Assembly (NCBI GenBank): GCA_031421855.1
Contig: JANOPN010000063.1
Coordinates: 1-33,764, forward strand
Reading direction: 5' to 3'
Source: JAAFHN01 sp031421855
GTDB lineage: Bacteria; Pseudomonadota; Gammaproteobacteria; Burkholderiales; Burkholderiaceae_C
DNA: 33,764 nucleotides
In this document: piece after piece, positions 7,575-14,942 of the stretch
Numbering within the stretch: the stretch's first letter is position 1
How the letters are laid out: each line of letters starts with the position of its first letter
Notes under the pieces: model-generated
What the model was told of the DNA's origin: nothing
The model's input: the letters and a program-made list of their open reading frames with translations, nothing else
Database searches by the model: none
Translations under genes and position numbers: made by a program

Positions 7575-8069
7575 TCACTCGATCACGAAGAGTGCTTGCC
7601 CGTATTCGACGGCTTGGCCGTTGTCGACCAAGATTTTCGTGACTCGACCGGTTTGGTCCGACTCAATCTCGTTCATGATCTTCATGGCTTCAACGATGCA
7701 AATCGCTTCGCCTGCCTTGATTTGGCCGCCCACTTCGGCCATCGGCGCGCTGCCGGGGTTGGCTGATCGGTAAAACGTGCCCACCATGGGCGACTTAACG
7801 ATGTGGCCGACAGGCTCGGTAGCAACTTCTTTTTGTATAGCAACAGATTCAATGGATTCGGTGACCAAGGGCTGATTTGTCATCGAAACGGGCGCTGAAC
7901 CCATGGAATAGGGCATCACGTGCGACCCGTTGCCTGGTTGCGCCATGACCATTGGCGCTCCAACCGCCTTGACGATGCGCACCTTGCCTTCGGGCTCGGT
8001 GATTTCGAGTTCAGATACGTTCGACTCCGACACGAGGTCAATCAAGGTTTTGAGTTTTCGCAGGTCCAT
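7575..8069 (-). CDS. accB: Biotin carboxyl carrier protein of acetyl-CoA carboxylase, with repeat-derived linker
   Basis: AccB carries the biotin that shuttles carboxyl groups in acetyl-CoA carboxylase. The 164-residue protein starts MDLRKLKTLIDLV, as usual, and ends with a biotinyl domain holding VEAMKIMNE, with K130 as the biotinylated lysine. ATG 8069 is chosen over a TTG at 8081 because GGAG lies 7 bases before it. The linker between the N-terminal helix and the biotinyl domain contains residues 63-80 encoded by a copy of the dispersed repeat (7836-7888, read antisense to the repeat consensus), including LVTESIESVAIQK. This linker is flexible and tolerant of insertions, so the protein should still work. 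Related peptides occur in the BioC-like protein and SURF1 of this window. Confidence 0.97.
   Translation of the reverse strand: MDLRKLKTLIDLVSESNVSELEITEPEGKVRIVKAVGAPMVMAQPGNGSHVMPYSMGSAPVSMTNQPLVTESIESVAIQKEVATEPVGHIVKSPMVGTFYRSANPGSAPMAEVGGQIKAGEAICIVEAMKIMNEIESDQTGRVTKILVDNGQAVEYGQALFVIE
7836..7888 (+). repeat. Dispersed repeat copy inside accB
   Basis: The plus strand reads TATAGCAACAGATTCAATG, then a GGTGACCAAGGGCTGATTT core, and ends in CATCGAAA, matching the ctaA copy at most positions. It lies in the accB linker and is translated from the minus strand without a stop. Strand is given relative to the ATAGCAACAAAC...GGTGACC orientation used for every copy. Confidence 0.85.
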
Positions 8070-8261
8070 TGTTGTCTCCAAGGCCGGGTTGACGCGAGAG
8101 GCTCAAATTTGCCTCGCCATCCACAACCCAGTCGCGACAATTGTCACACAATAAACATAAAACGGGCGACGCGCTTTTCGTAGCAGATCGTGAAAATTGA
8201 GGTCCATTGACCACAATTTAACGACAGATGGGTAAAAATATCGTCAAATGTGGTTATCGCA

Positions 8262-8825
8262 TCAGCGAATGTTGACCCAAGACGCAAGCTCTGCTGGCGT
8301 CACTTGGCCGATGCGCCGCTGAGCGACTTGACCGCTTGGGGCCAGCACCACAGTGTAGGGCAATCCGCCGGTCAAGTTGCCCAGTTGTTTGGATAGGTTG
8401 ATGGCCTCGATTCCGGCCATGCCGATCAAAAAACTCAAGCGCATTTTCAGTAGAAACTCGTTCACGTTTTTGGCTTGATCGGCGGCAATTGCCAGCACTT
8501 GCCAACCTTTTGACCTATTTTCGAGATAGAAGCGTTCCAATAGCGGCAACTCTTCAACACACGGGGGGCACCATGTTGCCCAAAAATTCAGCACCAGCGG
8601 TTTGCCTTTGAGTGAGGCGAGATTCAGACTTTGGCCATTGGGTGCGATCAATTCACTCGCCCAAAACGCTGCCATTGGGTCCGTCGAGGCTTGCTCTGTG
8701 GGGTGGGTCGACTGCCACCAGACGCCAGTGCCTGCGCAAACGGCTCCCACGCCGCCGAGCGCAATCAGGGTTTTTCGGCGGCTCACTGTTTGTGGCAAGA
8801 CGACTGATGTGCGTGCATCAGTCAT
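8262..8825 (-). CDS. TlpA-like membrane-anchored thioredoxin
   Basis: This 187-residue TlpA/ResA-like thiol-disulfide oxidoreductase is predicted to face the periplasm. The N-terminus has SRRKTLIALGGVGAVCAG, a hydrophobic segment with an adjacent twin-arginine that could be a Tat-type signal or a membrane anchor. The thioredoxin domain has FWATWCPPCVEELP, with the active-site WCPPC at residues 85-89, and a downstream GLPYTVVL with the conserved cis-Pro. Such proteins reduce apocytochrome c or other periplasmic cysteines. ATG 8825 is chosen because it overlaps the stop of the upstream gene (ATGACTGA), showing translational coupling; the longer open frame to 8849 runs inside the upstream gene. 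Confidence 0.88.
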   Translation of the reverse strand: MTDARTSVVLPQTVSRRKTLIALGGVGAVCAGTGVWWQSTHPTEQASTDPMAAFWASELIAPNGQSLNLASLKGKPLVLNFWATWCPPCVEELPLLERFYLENRSKGWQVLAIAADQAKNVNEFLLKMRLSFLIGMAGIEAINLSKQLGNLTGGLPYTVVLAPSGQVAQRRIGQVTPAELASWVNIR

Positions 8826-9417
8826 GATCTGCTCGCAACAGGTGTTCAACAGCGGTTAAATCCCCGCGAAGTGATTGGCCCAGCGCATCGCTTCGGCGAG
8901 CGTTGCGCTGGGCGTCGAGTTCGTGAACCAACAGGCAAACGGGCACGGTTTCGCCCAAGCCGTCGCAATTTGGGTATGTCGTTAGCCGCACCACGTCTTT
9001 GCCGTCGACCCCGGTGGCGACGTCCAGATCAAACTCGACTTGAGCGTTGATGAGGTGGATATCGACCATTTTTGGGTCGTCACAAAACAGTTGCAACGTG
9101 ATTGGGCTGTGGCGCGTGGCCAAGCCGCTCCACACCGCCCCGCTCAAAAACGGGCGAAATGCGGCCAAACGCCGCATCCAATCGACCGCCAAGCGGCGTA
9201 GGCTGCGCAATTCGTGTGGCTGAGAGTCGCTCAAAAATAGCGCAATATGTTCGCGCAGCGCGGCGTCCATGGCCGCGTTGTCAGGCAGGGCGCAGCGGTC
9301 GGGCAGGCCCAACTCGTCTCGGGCTTTGCGTTTCGCATGCCCATAGTCCATGCCTTCTTCCAAGATCCACGGCGCAGCGGCTGCGGCGATTTCGGCTTGG
9401 ACGGATCTGTCGTTCAT
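8818..9417 (-). CDS. Conserved hypothetical protein upstream of the tlpA-like gene
   Basis: This 199-residue soluble protein has no domain that I can name with confidence. It has an N-terminal helical region with EEGMDYGHAKRKARDELGLP and a middle part with WMRRLAAFRPFLSGAVWSG and LQLFCDDPK. The last part has an FDLDV string, which could suggest a nucleotidyltransferase-like fold, but this is weak. I recall similar proteins beside mpl in related genomes. It is coupled to the downstream TlpA-like gene by an overlap of 8 bases and diverges from mpl across a 73-base gap. Confidence 0.75.
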   Translation of the reverse strand: MNDRSVQAEIAAAAAPWILEEGMDYGHAKRKARDELGLPDRCALPDNAAMDAALREHIALFLSDSQPHELRSLRRLAVDWMRRLAAFRPFLSGAVWSGLATRHSPITLQLFCDDPKMVDIHLINAQVEFDLDVATGVDGKDVVRLTTYPNCDGLGETVPVCLLVHELDAQRNARRSDALGQSLRGDLTAVEHLLRADHD

Positions 9418-9490
9418 TCAGCGATTCTATTAACCCGGGGCTTGGATGCGCATGCGCACCTAAAATCCGCTCCAATTTTCAAGGACTTCC

Positions 9491-10933
9491 ATGCACATCC
9501 ACGTTTTGGGCATTTGTGGCACTTTCATGGGCGGCTTGGCCGCGCTGGCGGTCGAGGCGGGGCATCGAGTCACCGGGTGCGACACGGGCGTGTACCCGCC
9601 CATGAGCGATCAACTTCGTGCGTTGGGCATCGAGCTGATCGAGGGTTTTGGTGGTGAGCAAATGGCGCTCAAGCCTGATGTGTTTGTGATCGGCAATGTG
9701 GTGAGTCGCGCCCGGCTGGGCGACGGCAGCCCGAAATTCCCTCTGGCTGAGGCCATTTTGGACTCGGGATTGCCTTACACCAGCGGCCCGCAGTGGTTGG
9801 CCGAGCATTTGCTTTACGGCCGCCATGTGCTGGCTGTCGCGGGCACACACGGCAAAACCACCACCAGCAGCATGCTGGCCTGGGTATTGGACCAAGCGGG
9901 TTTGCAGCCGGGGTTTTTGATCGGCGGCGTGCCGCTTGGGTTTGGCACGTCTGCCCGTTTGGGTGGCACCGCGCCCGACGGAAAACGCTACTTCGTGATC
10001 GAGGCCGACGAGTACGACACCGCGTTTTTTGACAAACGCAGCAAATTTGTCCACTACCGGCCCAACACGGCAGTGCTGAACAACTTGGAGTTTGACCACG
10101 CCGATATTTTTGACAACGTGGCCGCAATTGAGCGCCAGTTTCATCACCTGATGCGAACGGTCCCGCGCAGTGGCCGAGTGGTTGTCAATGCGCAAGATGA
10201 GTCGCTGGGCCATGTGATGCACATGGGTTGCTGGAGCGATGTGCGCAGTTTTGGCGGTGCGCTGGCCGATTTTTCGGCCAGTGGTGCGGCGCATGACTTT
10301 GCGGTGTTGCAGCGCGGCGTGGAGGCAAAAATCGGCGAGGTGGGGGCCCCCCCGCGCGTGAGTTGGGGCTTAAGCGGCGTTCACAACCAACTCAATGGCT
10401 TGGCTGCCATCGCGGCGGCTGAGCACGTTGGTGTCGCACCCGCCGATGCGGCTGATTCATTGGGCCGATTCCAAAACGCCAAGCGTCGCATGGAGCTGCG
10501 CGGTGAGGTGGCGCTTACTTCAGGTGGCGAGCCGGTGCGTGTGTACGACGATTTTGCTCACCACCCGACCGCCATCCGCACGACGCTTGAGGGTTTGCGT
10601 GATCGATTGCGGGTTGACGGACACGGTGCGCAGCGCATCGTCGCGGTGTTTGAGCCCCGCAGCGCGACCATGAAACTGGGCACGATGAAGCAGCAATTGC
10701 CGTGGGCGCTGGCCGCAGCAGCTAGCAGCTTTTGCCACAGTGCGGGTTTGGGTTGGGACCCGGCTGAGGCCCTGCTGCCACTCAAAGACAGCGCACAAAC
10801 CCACACCAACATTGGAGATTTGGTCGAGGCGGTGGTGGCCAACACCCAAAGTGGCGACCACATCGTGTGCATGAGCAACGGTGGCTTTGGCGGCGTGCAT
10901 GAGCAGTTGTTGACGGCGCTGCGTAGGCGCTGA
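9491..10933 (+). CDS. mpl: UDP-N-acetylmuramate:L-alanyl-gamma-D-glutamyl-meso-diaminopimelate ligase
   Basis: Mpl re-attaches the recycled tripeptide L-Ala-gamma-D-Glu-meso-Dap to UDP-MurNAc in peptidoglycan recycling. The 480-residue protein begins MHIHVLGICGTFMGGLAALA, a Mur-ligase N-terminal Rossmann motif that differs from MurC in a way typical of Mpl. The ATP-binding P-loop GTHGKTTT lies at residues 118-125. The central-domain stretch FVIEADEYDTAFFDKRSKF and the C-terminal VYDDFAHHPTAIRTTL and FEPRSATMKLG are as expected. AAGGA lies just upstream of the ATG. It stands alone on the plus strand and is followed after 18 bases by a MITE-like element. Confidence 0.95.
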   Translation: MHIHVLGICGTFMGGLAALAVEAGHRVTGCDTGVYPPMSDQLRALGIELIEGFGGEQMALKPDVFVIGNVVSRARLGDGSPKFPLAEAILDSGLPYTSGPQWLAEHLLYGRHVLAVAGTHGKTTTSSMLAWVLDQAGLQPGFLIGGVPLGFGTSARLGGTAPDGKRYFVIEADEYDTAFFDKRSKFVHYRPNTAVLNNLEFDHADIFDNVAAIERQFHHLMRTVPRSGRVVVNAQDESLGHVMHMGCWSDVRSFGGALADFSASGAAHDFAVLQRGVEAKIGEVGAPPRVSWGLSGVHNQLNGLAAIAAAEHVGVAPADAADSLGRFQNAKRRMELRGEVALTSGGEPVRVYDDFAHHPTAIRTTLEGLRDRLRVDGHGAQRIVAVFEPRSATMKLGTMKQQLPWALAAAASSFCHSAGLGWDPAEALLPLKDSAQTHTNIGDLVEAVVANTQSGDHIVCMSNGGFGGVHEQLLTALRRR

Positions 10934-10951
10934 GGCTTCAAAACACCTCAA

Positions 10952-11055
10952 TAGGACTTACGCAAAACCGCCGCAGCTGCGTTACAGCTCCTAGCCGTAC
11001 TATTCGCACTGTCGGCGTCGCTGCGCCTTGCTTGGACAATTTTGCGTAAGTCCTA
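10952..11055. mobile_element. MITE-like element with perfect 16-bp terminal inverted repeats
   Basis: TAGGACTTACGCAAAA at 10952-10967 is exactly mirrored by TTTTGCGTAAGTCCTA at 11040-11055. The 104-bp element codes for nothing. It is flanked by the direct repeat CTCAA at 10947-10951 and 11056-11060, a good candidate for a 5-bp target duplication. These are the marks of a miniature inverted-repeat transposable element moved by a transposase encoded elsewhere. It sits 18 bases after the mpl stop and just before a copy of the dispersed repeat. The folded hairpin may also act as an RNA structure in the mpl transcript. Confidence 0.85.
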
Positions 11056-11078
11056 CTCAAAAAGCGCTGTTTTTGGGT

Positions 11079-11138
11079 TTTTTGATGCCAAATAGCCACT
11101 TGGTCACCGGATTCATTGAGTTTGTTGCTATTTATTTT
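11079..11138 (-). repeat. Dispersed repeat copy downstream of mpl
   Basis: This is one of the best-preserved copies. Read on the minus strand it has AATAGCAACAAACTCAATGA, a CCGGTGACCAAGTGGC core and a final GGCATCAAAAA. It is intergenic, 23 bases after the MITE-like element, and lies upstream of the secreted hydrolase gene. Confidence 0.88.
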
Positions 11139-11296
11139 GAAGTATTTGGCAACTGGGTAGTTGACTGATTTTGTGCGCTGATTGTGTGCTGTTCACGCCG
11201 GTATTCGGCCATCTGTCGCCGCGCGCTGGCGCTCGGTGTTGTGAGACGAGACACTGGGTTGTCTCATCACTTCCGATGCCGAAGGGCTACTTTTTC

Positions 11297-12409
11297 ATGA
11301 AATCACAAGCGACTTCCCGGCTCATTGCATCGACTGCAGTTGCTGCGGTTTTGACATGGGGTCTGTCGGCTGTTGCCCACGCTCAAGTGGGCATGCGCAA
11401 CATCAAGGTTGGTGACATGACTGTCACCCTGATTTACCCCACTGCCACCCTCGGCCAGACCTTGCAAATGGGCCCCTTCAGCATCGATGTCGCACTCAAT
11501 GCCGATGTCAGCCCGACCGCTTTGCCTCGCCAGCGCCGTTTGGTCGTGTTGTCGCATGGCACTGGCGCCAGCCCTGTCACGGACCACGCCTTGGCCGAGC
11601 GGCTCGCCCTGGCGGGCTTTGTCGTCGCACAGCCCTTGCATGTCGGTGACAACTACACCGACATGCGCGACATGGGGCCGGTTTCTTTTGCTCGGCGCCC
11701 CGGTGAAGTCAGCCAAATCATCGATGCCTTGGCGATCGACGCGCGTTGGTCACCGGTGTTGAACCTGGACAAAGTGGCGGTTCACGGCATGTCGGCGGGG
11801 GGCGTGACAGCGCTGTCGCTGGCGGGCGCCCAGTGGCGCACGGTCGATTTGCTGCGCCACTGCCAACAATTCGGTGAACTTGACCCCGGTTTTTGCTATC
11901 AAGGCGCGACCACGCCGCAAGCCCGTGCCACTCGGCAAGCCAGTTTCGCGGCTAACCCAGATTTGCCAGATTCGGCATTGCCCCCAGCGGTGACTCAAGT
12001 TCACGGTGGTCGCTCACCAGCCGAAGCGCTGCCAAATACAACATTTGATGCACGTCCAGACCCGCGAATTGCCTCGATCACGCTGGCAGTGCCGGTTGCC
12101 GCGATATTCAGTGCGCAAAGCCTGGCGCGCATTCGCGTGCCAGTGGGTGTTGTCTCGGCATCGCAAGATTGGGTGCTTTTGCCAAAATACCATTCAAGCC
12201 ATGTGCTGGCCCATTGCCAGTCGTGCAAAACGCTGATCGACTTCAAGGGTGCCCATTACGATGTGTTGTGGCCATGGCCTGAGGTGATTGCTAAGACCGT
12301 GGCCGCAACCCAACTGCGCGGGGGTGAACCCACCCCAGGGTTTGACCCTCAAGTCAGGGCGGCTGCTCACGACCGAATCGTGGCATTTCACCAAGCTAAC
12401 CTGAACTGA
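11297..12409 (+). CDS. Secreted alpha/beta hydrolase (dienelactone hydrolase/PAF-acetylhydrolase-like)
   Basis: The 370-residue protein has an N-terminal signal peptide (LIASTAVAAVLTWGLSAVAHA, cleavage near residue 29) and an alpha/beta-hydrolase fold. VVLSHGTG at residues 83-90 is the oxyanion-hole region. The nucleophile elbow is GMSAGG with S166, and a C-terminal GAHYDVLWPW carries the likely catalytic His. The family includes predicted dienelactone hydrolases and platelet-activating-factor acetylhydrolase-like lipases; the substrate is unknown. ATG 11297 is chosen because it places the signal peptide at the N-terminus; an ATG at 11276 and an upstream in-frame start at 11171 are less likely. 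Its 3' end overlaps the convergent comF gene by 14 bases. Confidence 0.82.
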   Translation: MKSQATSRLIASTAVAAVLTWGLSAVAHAQVGMRNIKVGDMTVTLIYPTATLGQTLQMGPFSIDVALNADVSPTALPRQRRLVVLSHGTGASPVTDHALAERLALAGFVVAQPLHVGDNYTDMRDMGPVSFARRPGEVSQIIDALAIDARWSPVLNLDKVAVHGMSAGGVTALSLAGAQWRTVDLLRHCQQFGELDPGFCYQGATTPQARATRQASFAANPDLPDSALPPAVTQVHGGRSPAEALPNTTFDARPDPRIASITLAVPVAAIFSAQSLARIRVPVGVVSASQDWVLLPKYHSSHVLAHCQSCKTLIDFKGAHYDVLWPWPEVIAKTVAATQLRGGEPTPGFDPQVRAAAHDRIVAFHQANLN

Positions 12410-13217
12410 CCGCATCGGGTCGAGTTCGGGCCAGAACCAGCGCTGAGACCTGGGCCGCGCCAGCTTGACGCAGCACCCGCGCGGCTGAGAAAAGCGTCGC
12501 TCCAGTCGTCATCACGTCGTCAATCAGCAGCACGTGCCGACCGCCTAGGCGGTGAATCTGGGTGGGGTCGACGACGAAGGCGTGGCGCATTTGCGCCAGT
12601 CGATCGCTTCGGCCTTGGTTGGTTTGCGCGGGGTTTAATGTGTTTTCGGTGCGAATCAGCACCTCAACGTCGATTCGCGCGCCCAAGCTCACTGCGGGGC
12701 TTACGGCGCGCGCCAACAACAGGCTTTGGTTGTAGCCCCGACGCATGAGTTTGGCGGTGCTGATCGGAATCGGGATGATGCTGTCGCAGCGACGCAGCAA
12801 CTCGGTCGCATCTGCTCGGGCGAGTATGGGCCGACCCAGCACCCGAGCGAGTGCGGGTTGATCCCGGTACTTGAACTGGGCAATCAAATTATCCCAAGGG
12901 TAGGCGTAGTCGAGTGCGGCCACGCATCGCTCAAGCGGCGACGGGTCGCGAAGGCAGCTTGCGCAGTGGGTGAATGCGGTGTTGGTTGGGGCTGCGCCAG
13001 CAAGTGAAGCGATCGATTCATTCAAGGGCAGGGCGCATGTGGCGCAGCGAATTGGTCGAGTTGTGAACGTCGTCTCGCAGTCTCCACAAACGCTGTCGGT
13101 GGGCCAGCGCTCGCACACCCAGCAGCTTGAGCCAATCGACAGCGCTCCTGCCAAGCCGCGTCGACCCCACCCAACCAAGCGCGACAATTGAGGCCTAAAT
13201 GGTCCCATCTGATTCAT
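12396..13217 (-). CDS. comF: ComF-family phosphoribosyltransferase-like protein
   Basis: ComF proteins have a cysteine-rich N-terminus and a type I phosphoribosyltransferase domain and are linked to uptake of transforming DNA. Counting from the start used here, residues 32-47 have CWVCERWPTDSVCGDC, followed by CATC and HCASC, likely zinc ligands. The PRPP-binding loop VLLIDDVMTTGATL lies near residue 235, and RRGYNQSLLLAR is the usual family signature. The start is uncertain: ATGs at 13235, 13217 and 13208 are all in frame, and even the shortest choice overlaps the start of the divergent BioC-like gene at 13199. The two promoters must therefore lie within or upstream of each other's coding regions. 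Confidence 0.88.
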   Translation of the reverse strand: MNQMGPFRPQLSRLVGWGRRGLAGALSIGSSCWVCERWPTDSVCGDCETTFTTRPIRCATCALPLNESIASLAGAAPTNTAFTHCASCLRDPSPLERCVAALDYAYPWDNLIAQFKYRDQPALARVLGRPILARADATELLRRCDSIIPIPISTAKLMRRGYNQSLLLARAVSPAVSLGARIDVEVLIRTENTLNPAQTNQGRSDRLAQMRHAFVVDPTQIHRLGGRHVLLIDDVMTTGATLFSAARVLRQAGAAQVSALVLARTRPDAVSSG

Positions 13218-14209
13218 CCGCCAACCCCACGACATGCCCGCCGACCTTGTGTCGCAGCGCGGCGGTGCGCTGGCGCGCGCGTCTCAGCGACCCCAGCCAG
13301 CCCAGCCCCTGGCTGCACGAAGAGGTTGCGCGGCGAATGGTTGAGCGGCTTGACCTCATCAAGCTGCAGCCACAGACCTGGGCGCACTGGGAGCCGGTGC
13401 TCAGCGGTCGGCAAACCCACGCGGCTCTGGTGGCGCGCTGGCCGGATGCAAAAGACCTGTGGGTGACTGATTTTCATCAAAATACCGGCTTGGTCGCCGA
13501 TTCTATTGGGCTGAGTGCTATAAAAAATGATGTTTTGACCGGCTCTGCGACGATCCAATCGAGTTGGTCTCAGCGCCTCAAACAGCAATTGTCAGGCTTC
13601 ATTGCGGCCAAACCCAAGTCGCCAACCGCATTGAGCCCAAGCCGAGTCGATGCCGGCCAAGTTCAGCTGCTGTGGTCCAACATGCTGCTTCATGGTGTGG
13701 ACGAGCCCGGCGCGTTGATTCAAGCTTGGTACCGGGCCTTGGCAGTCAATGGCTGCTTGATGTTCAGCGCTTTGGGGGTTGACACGGGGCATGAGCTCAG
13801 GCGCTTGCATCAGGGCAGCGGTTTCGGCCCCGCTGCGGCCCAGCTCACCGACATGCACGACTGGGGTGACATGCTCATCGGGGCCGGTTTTGCCGAGCCG
13901 GTGATGGACATGGAGCATTTGACGCTCACCTACCCCAACGCCAAGGCCTTGCTCGCCGATTGGCGCAGTTTCGGCCAAAACGGGCATGTGGCGCGCTTTG
14001 CGGGCTTGAGAACGCCGCGTTGGCAGGCGCAGCTGGAGACGGCCATCGAGCACCAGTTTCGCCAAGCCAGTGGCGAATTGGCCATGACGGTTGAAATCAT
14101 CTATGGCCACGCCTTCAAACCCCCGCCAAAAGCAAAAATGAGCGAGCACAGCGCCATTTCCATGCAAGAGATGCGCGCGATGCTGGCTCAACCCAAAACG
14201 CGCCGGTGA
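13199..14209 (+). CDS. BioC-like methyltransferase-related protein with repeat-derived insert
   Basis: This 336-residue protein resembles BioC-type malonyl-ACP methyltransferases in its middle part: LLWSNMLLHGVDEP followed by AWYRALAVNGCLMFSALG and GHELRRL, which correspond to the NLALQW and R-L-PGG-FSTLG motifs of that family. However, the SAM-binding motif I (D-x-G-x-G-x-G) is not visible; the place where it should be holds WVTD followed by the insert. Catalytic activity is therefore doubtful. A copy of the dispersed repeat (13471-13526) encodes DFHQNTGLVADSIGLSAIKN right after WVTD. GAGG at 13190-13193 supports ATG 13199. It diverges from comF; no other biotin gene is nearby. Confidence 0.75.
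   Translation: MVPSDSSANPTTCPPTLCRSAAVRWRARLSDPSQPSPWLHEEVARRMVERLDLIKLQPQTWAHWEPVLSGRQTHAALVARWPDAKDLWVTDFHQNTGLVADSIGLSAIKNDVLTGSATIQSSWSQRLKQQLSGFIAAKPKSPTALSPSRVDAGQVQLLWSNMLLHGVDEPGALIQAWYRALAVNGCLMFSALGVDTGHELRRLHQGSGFGPAAAQLTDMHDWGDMLIGAGFAEPVMDMEHLTLTYPNAKALLADWRSFGQNGHVARFAGLRTPRWQAQLETAIEHQFRQASGELAMTVEIIYGHAFKPPPKAKMSEHSAISMQEMRAMLAQPKTRR
13471..13526 (-). repeat. Dispersed repeat copy inside the BioC-like gene
   Basis: The minus strand reads ATAGCACTCAGCCCAATAGA, then ATCGGCGACCAAG, and ends GATGAAAA, a diverged but clear family member. It is translated in the same frame as the accB and SURF1 copies and gives LVADSIGLSAIKN. Confidence 0.75.
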
Positions 14210-14335
14210 ATGCGCGAGCAGGGCCTGCGCGCCGCACCTGCTGAAAACCCTGCGTTTCCAGTCGGCTTTTGGCTGTCTTGTGCATCGGTTCCCTGGGTTA
14301 ACCCGGTTACAATGGCAGGTGAGACGACGTGACAT

Positions 14336-14881
14336 GTGATCCCTATTTTGGGAGGCGGGGCGACGTTGAAACGTTCAACATCAAATAAGCCTGTGACCCT
14401 CACCGGATTTCGATTTGCAACCGCGACAGAGCCAGGCTTGCAGTGGCTACTCAAGCGCAATTGTTCGATTTCGCCCATTCAGTTGGGCTTCTTGTATGGT
14501 TCGATGTGTGCGGTTTCTTTGGGTATTTCGGCTTACTTTTGGGCGCAAGGCGTGCGCATGGTTTTGCCTTTTGCCCTAGTCGAGCTGACGGCCGTGGGCG
14601 TGGCATTTCTTGTCTATGCGCGCCATGCGGTTGACCGCGAGCGGATCGCGCTCAGCGGTGCGCAGTTGGTGGTGGAATTGGAAAAGGGCGGCCGGGTCGA
14701 GCGCTGTGAGTTCAATCGCGAATGGGTTCGCGTCGAGCCCAAAGACGAAGACGGGTCGCTCATTGAGCTCTCGGGCCAAGGTCGGCGCGTGCAAATCGGT
14801 CGCTTCTTGCGGCCTGAGCTTCGCCCAGCGCTTGCCAACGAAATCCGCCGCGCGCTTCGCTCGGTGCCGATTTCGGCCTAG
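14336..14881 (+). CDS. DUF2244 membrane protein
   Basis: The protein is up to 181 residues long with two close transmembrane helices (GFLYGSMCAVSLGISAYFW and LPFALVELTAVGVAFLVYA) followed by a soluble C-terminal part with RERIALSGAQLVVELEKGG and WVRVEPKDEDG. This is the architecture of the DUF2244 family, whose function is unknown; members often sit just upstream of the oxidase subunit II gene in Burkholderiales, as here. The open frame begins with GTG 14336. A TTG at 14366, preceded by GGGAGG, is an equally good start and would give 171 residues. It probably belongs to the same transcript as ctaC. Confidence 0.78.
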   Translation: MIPILGGGATLKRSTSNKPVTLTGFRFATATEPGLQWLLKRNCSISPIQLGFLYGSMCAVSLGISAYFWAQGVRMVLPFALVELTAVGVAFLVYARHAVDRERIALSGAQLVVELEKGGRVERCEFNREWVRVEPKDEDGSLIELSGQGRRVQIGRFLRPELRPALANEIRRALRSVPISA

Positions 14882-14942
14882 GGTCCAGCCATGGTTTTGT
14901 TTTGATGTGTGTGAATGAACTGTTTTTTGGGTGTTTGATTCG

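Noticed and set aside
8150..8230. Possible extra copy of the dispersed repeat upstream of accB
   Set aside because: Only short pieces (GTAGCAGATC and ATTGACCACAATTT) resemble the family; order and spacing do not hold over the full length.
11740..11765. TTGGTCACCGG in the hydrolase gene as a repeat fragment
   Set aside because: Only about 11 bases match, with no similarity on either side; chance is enough.
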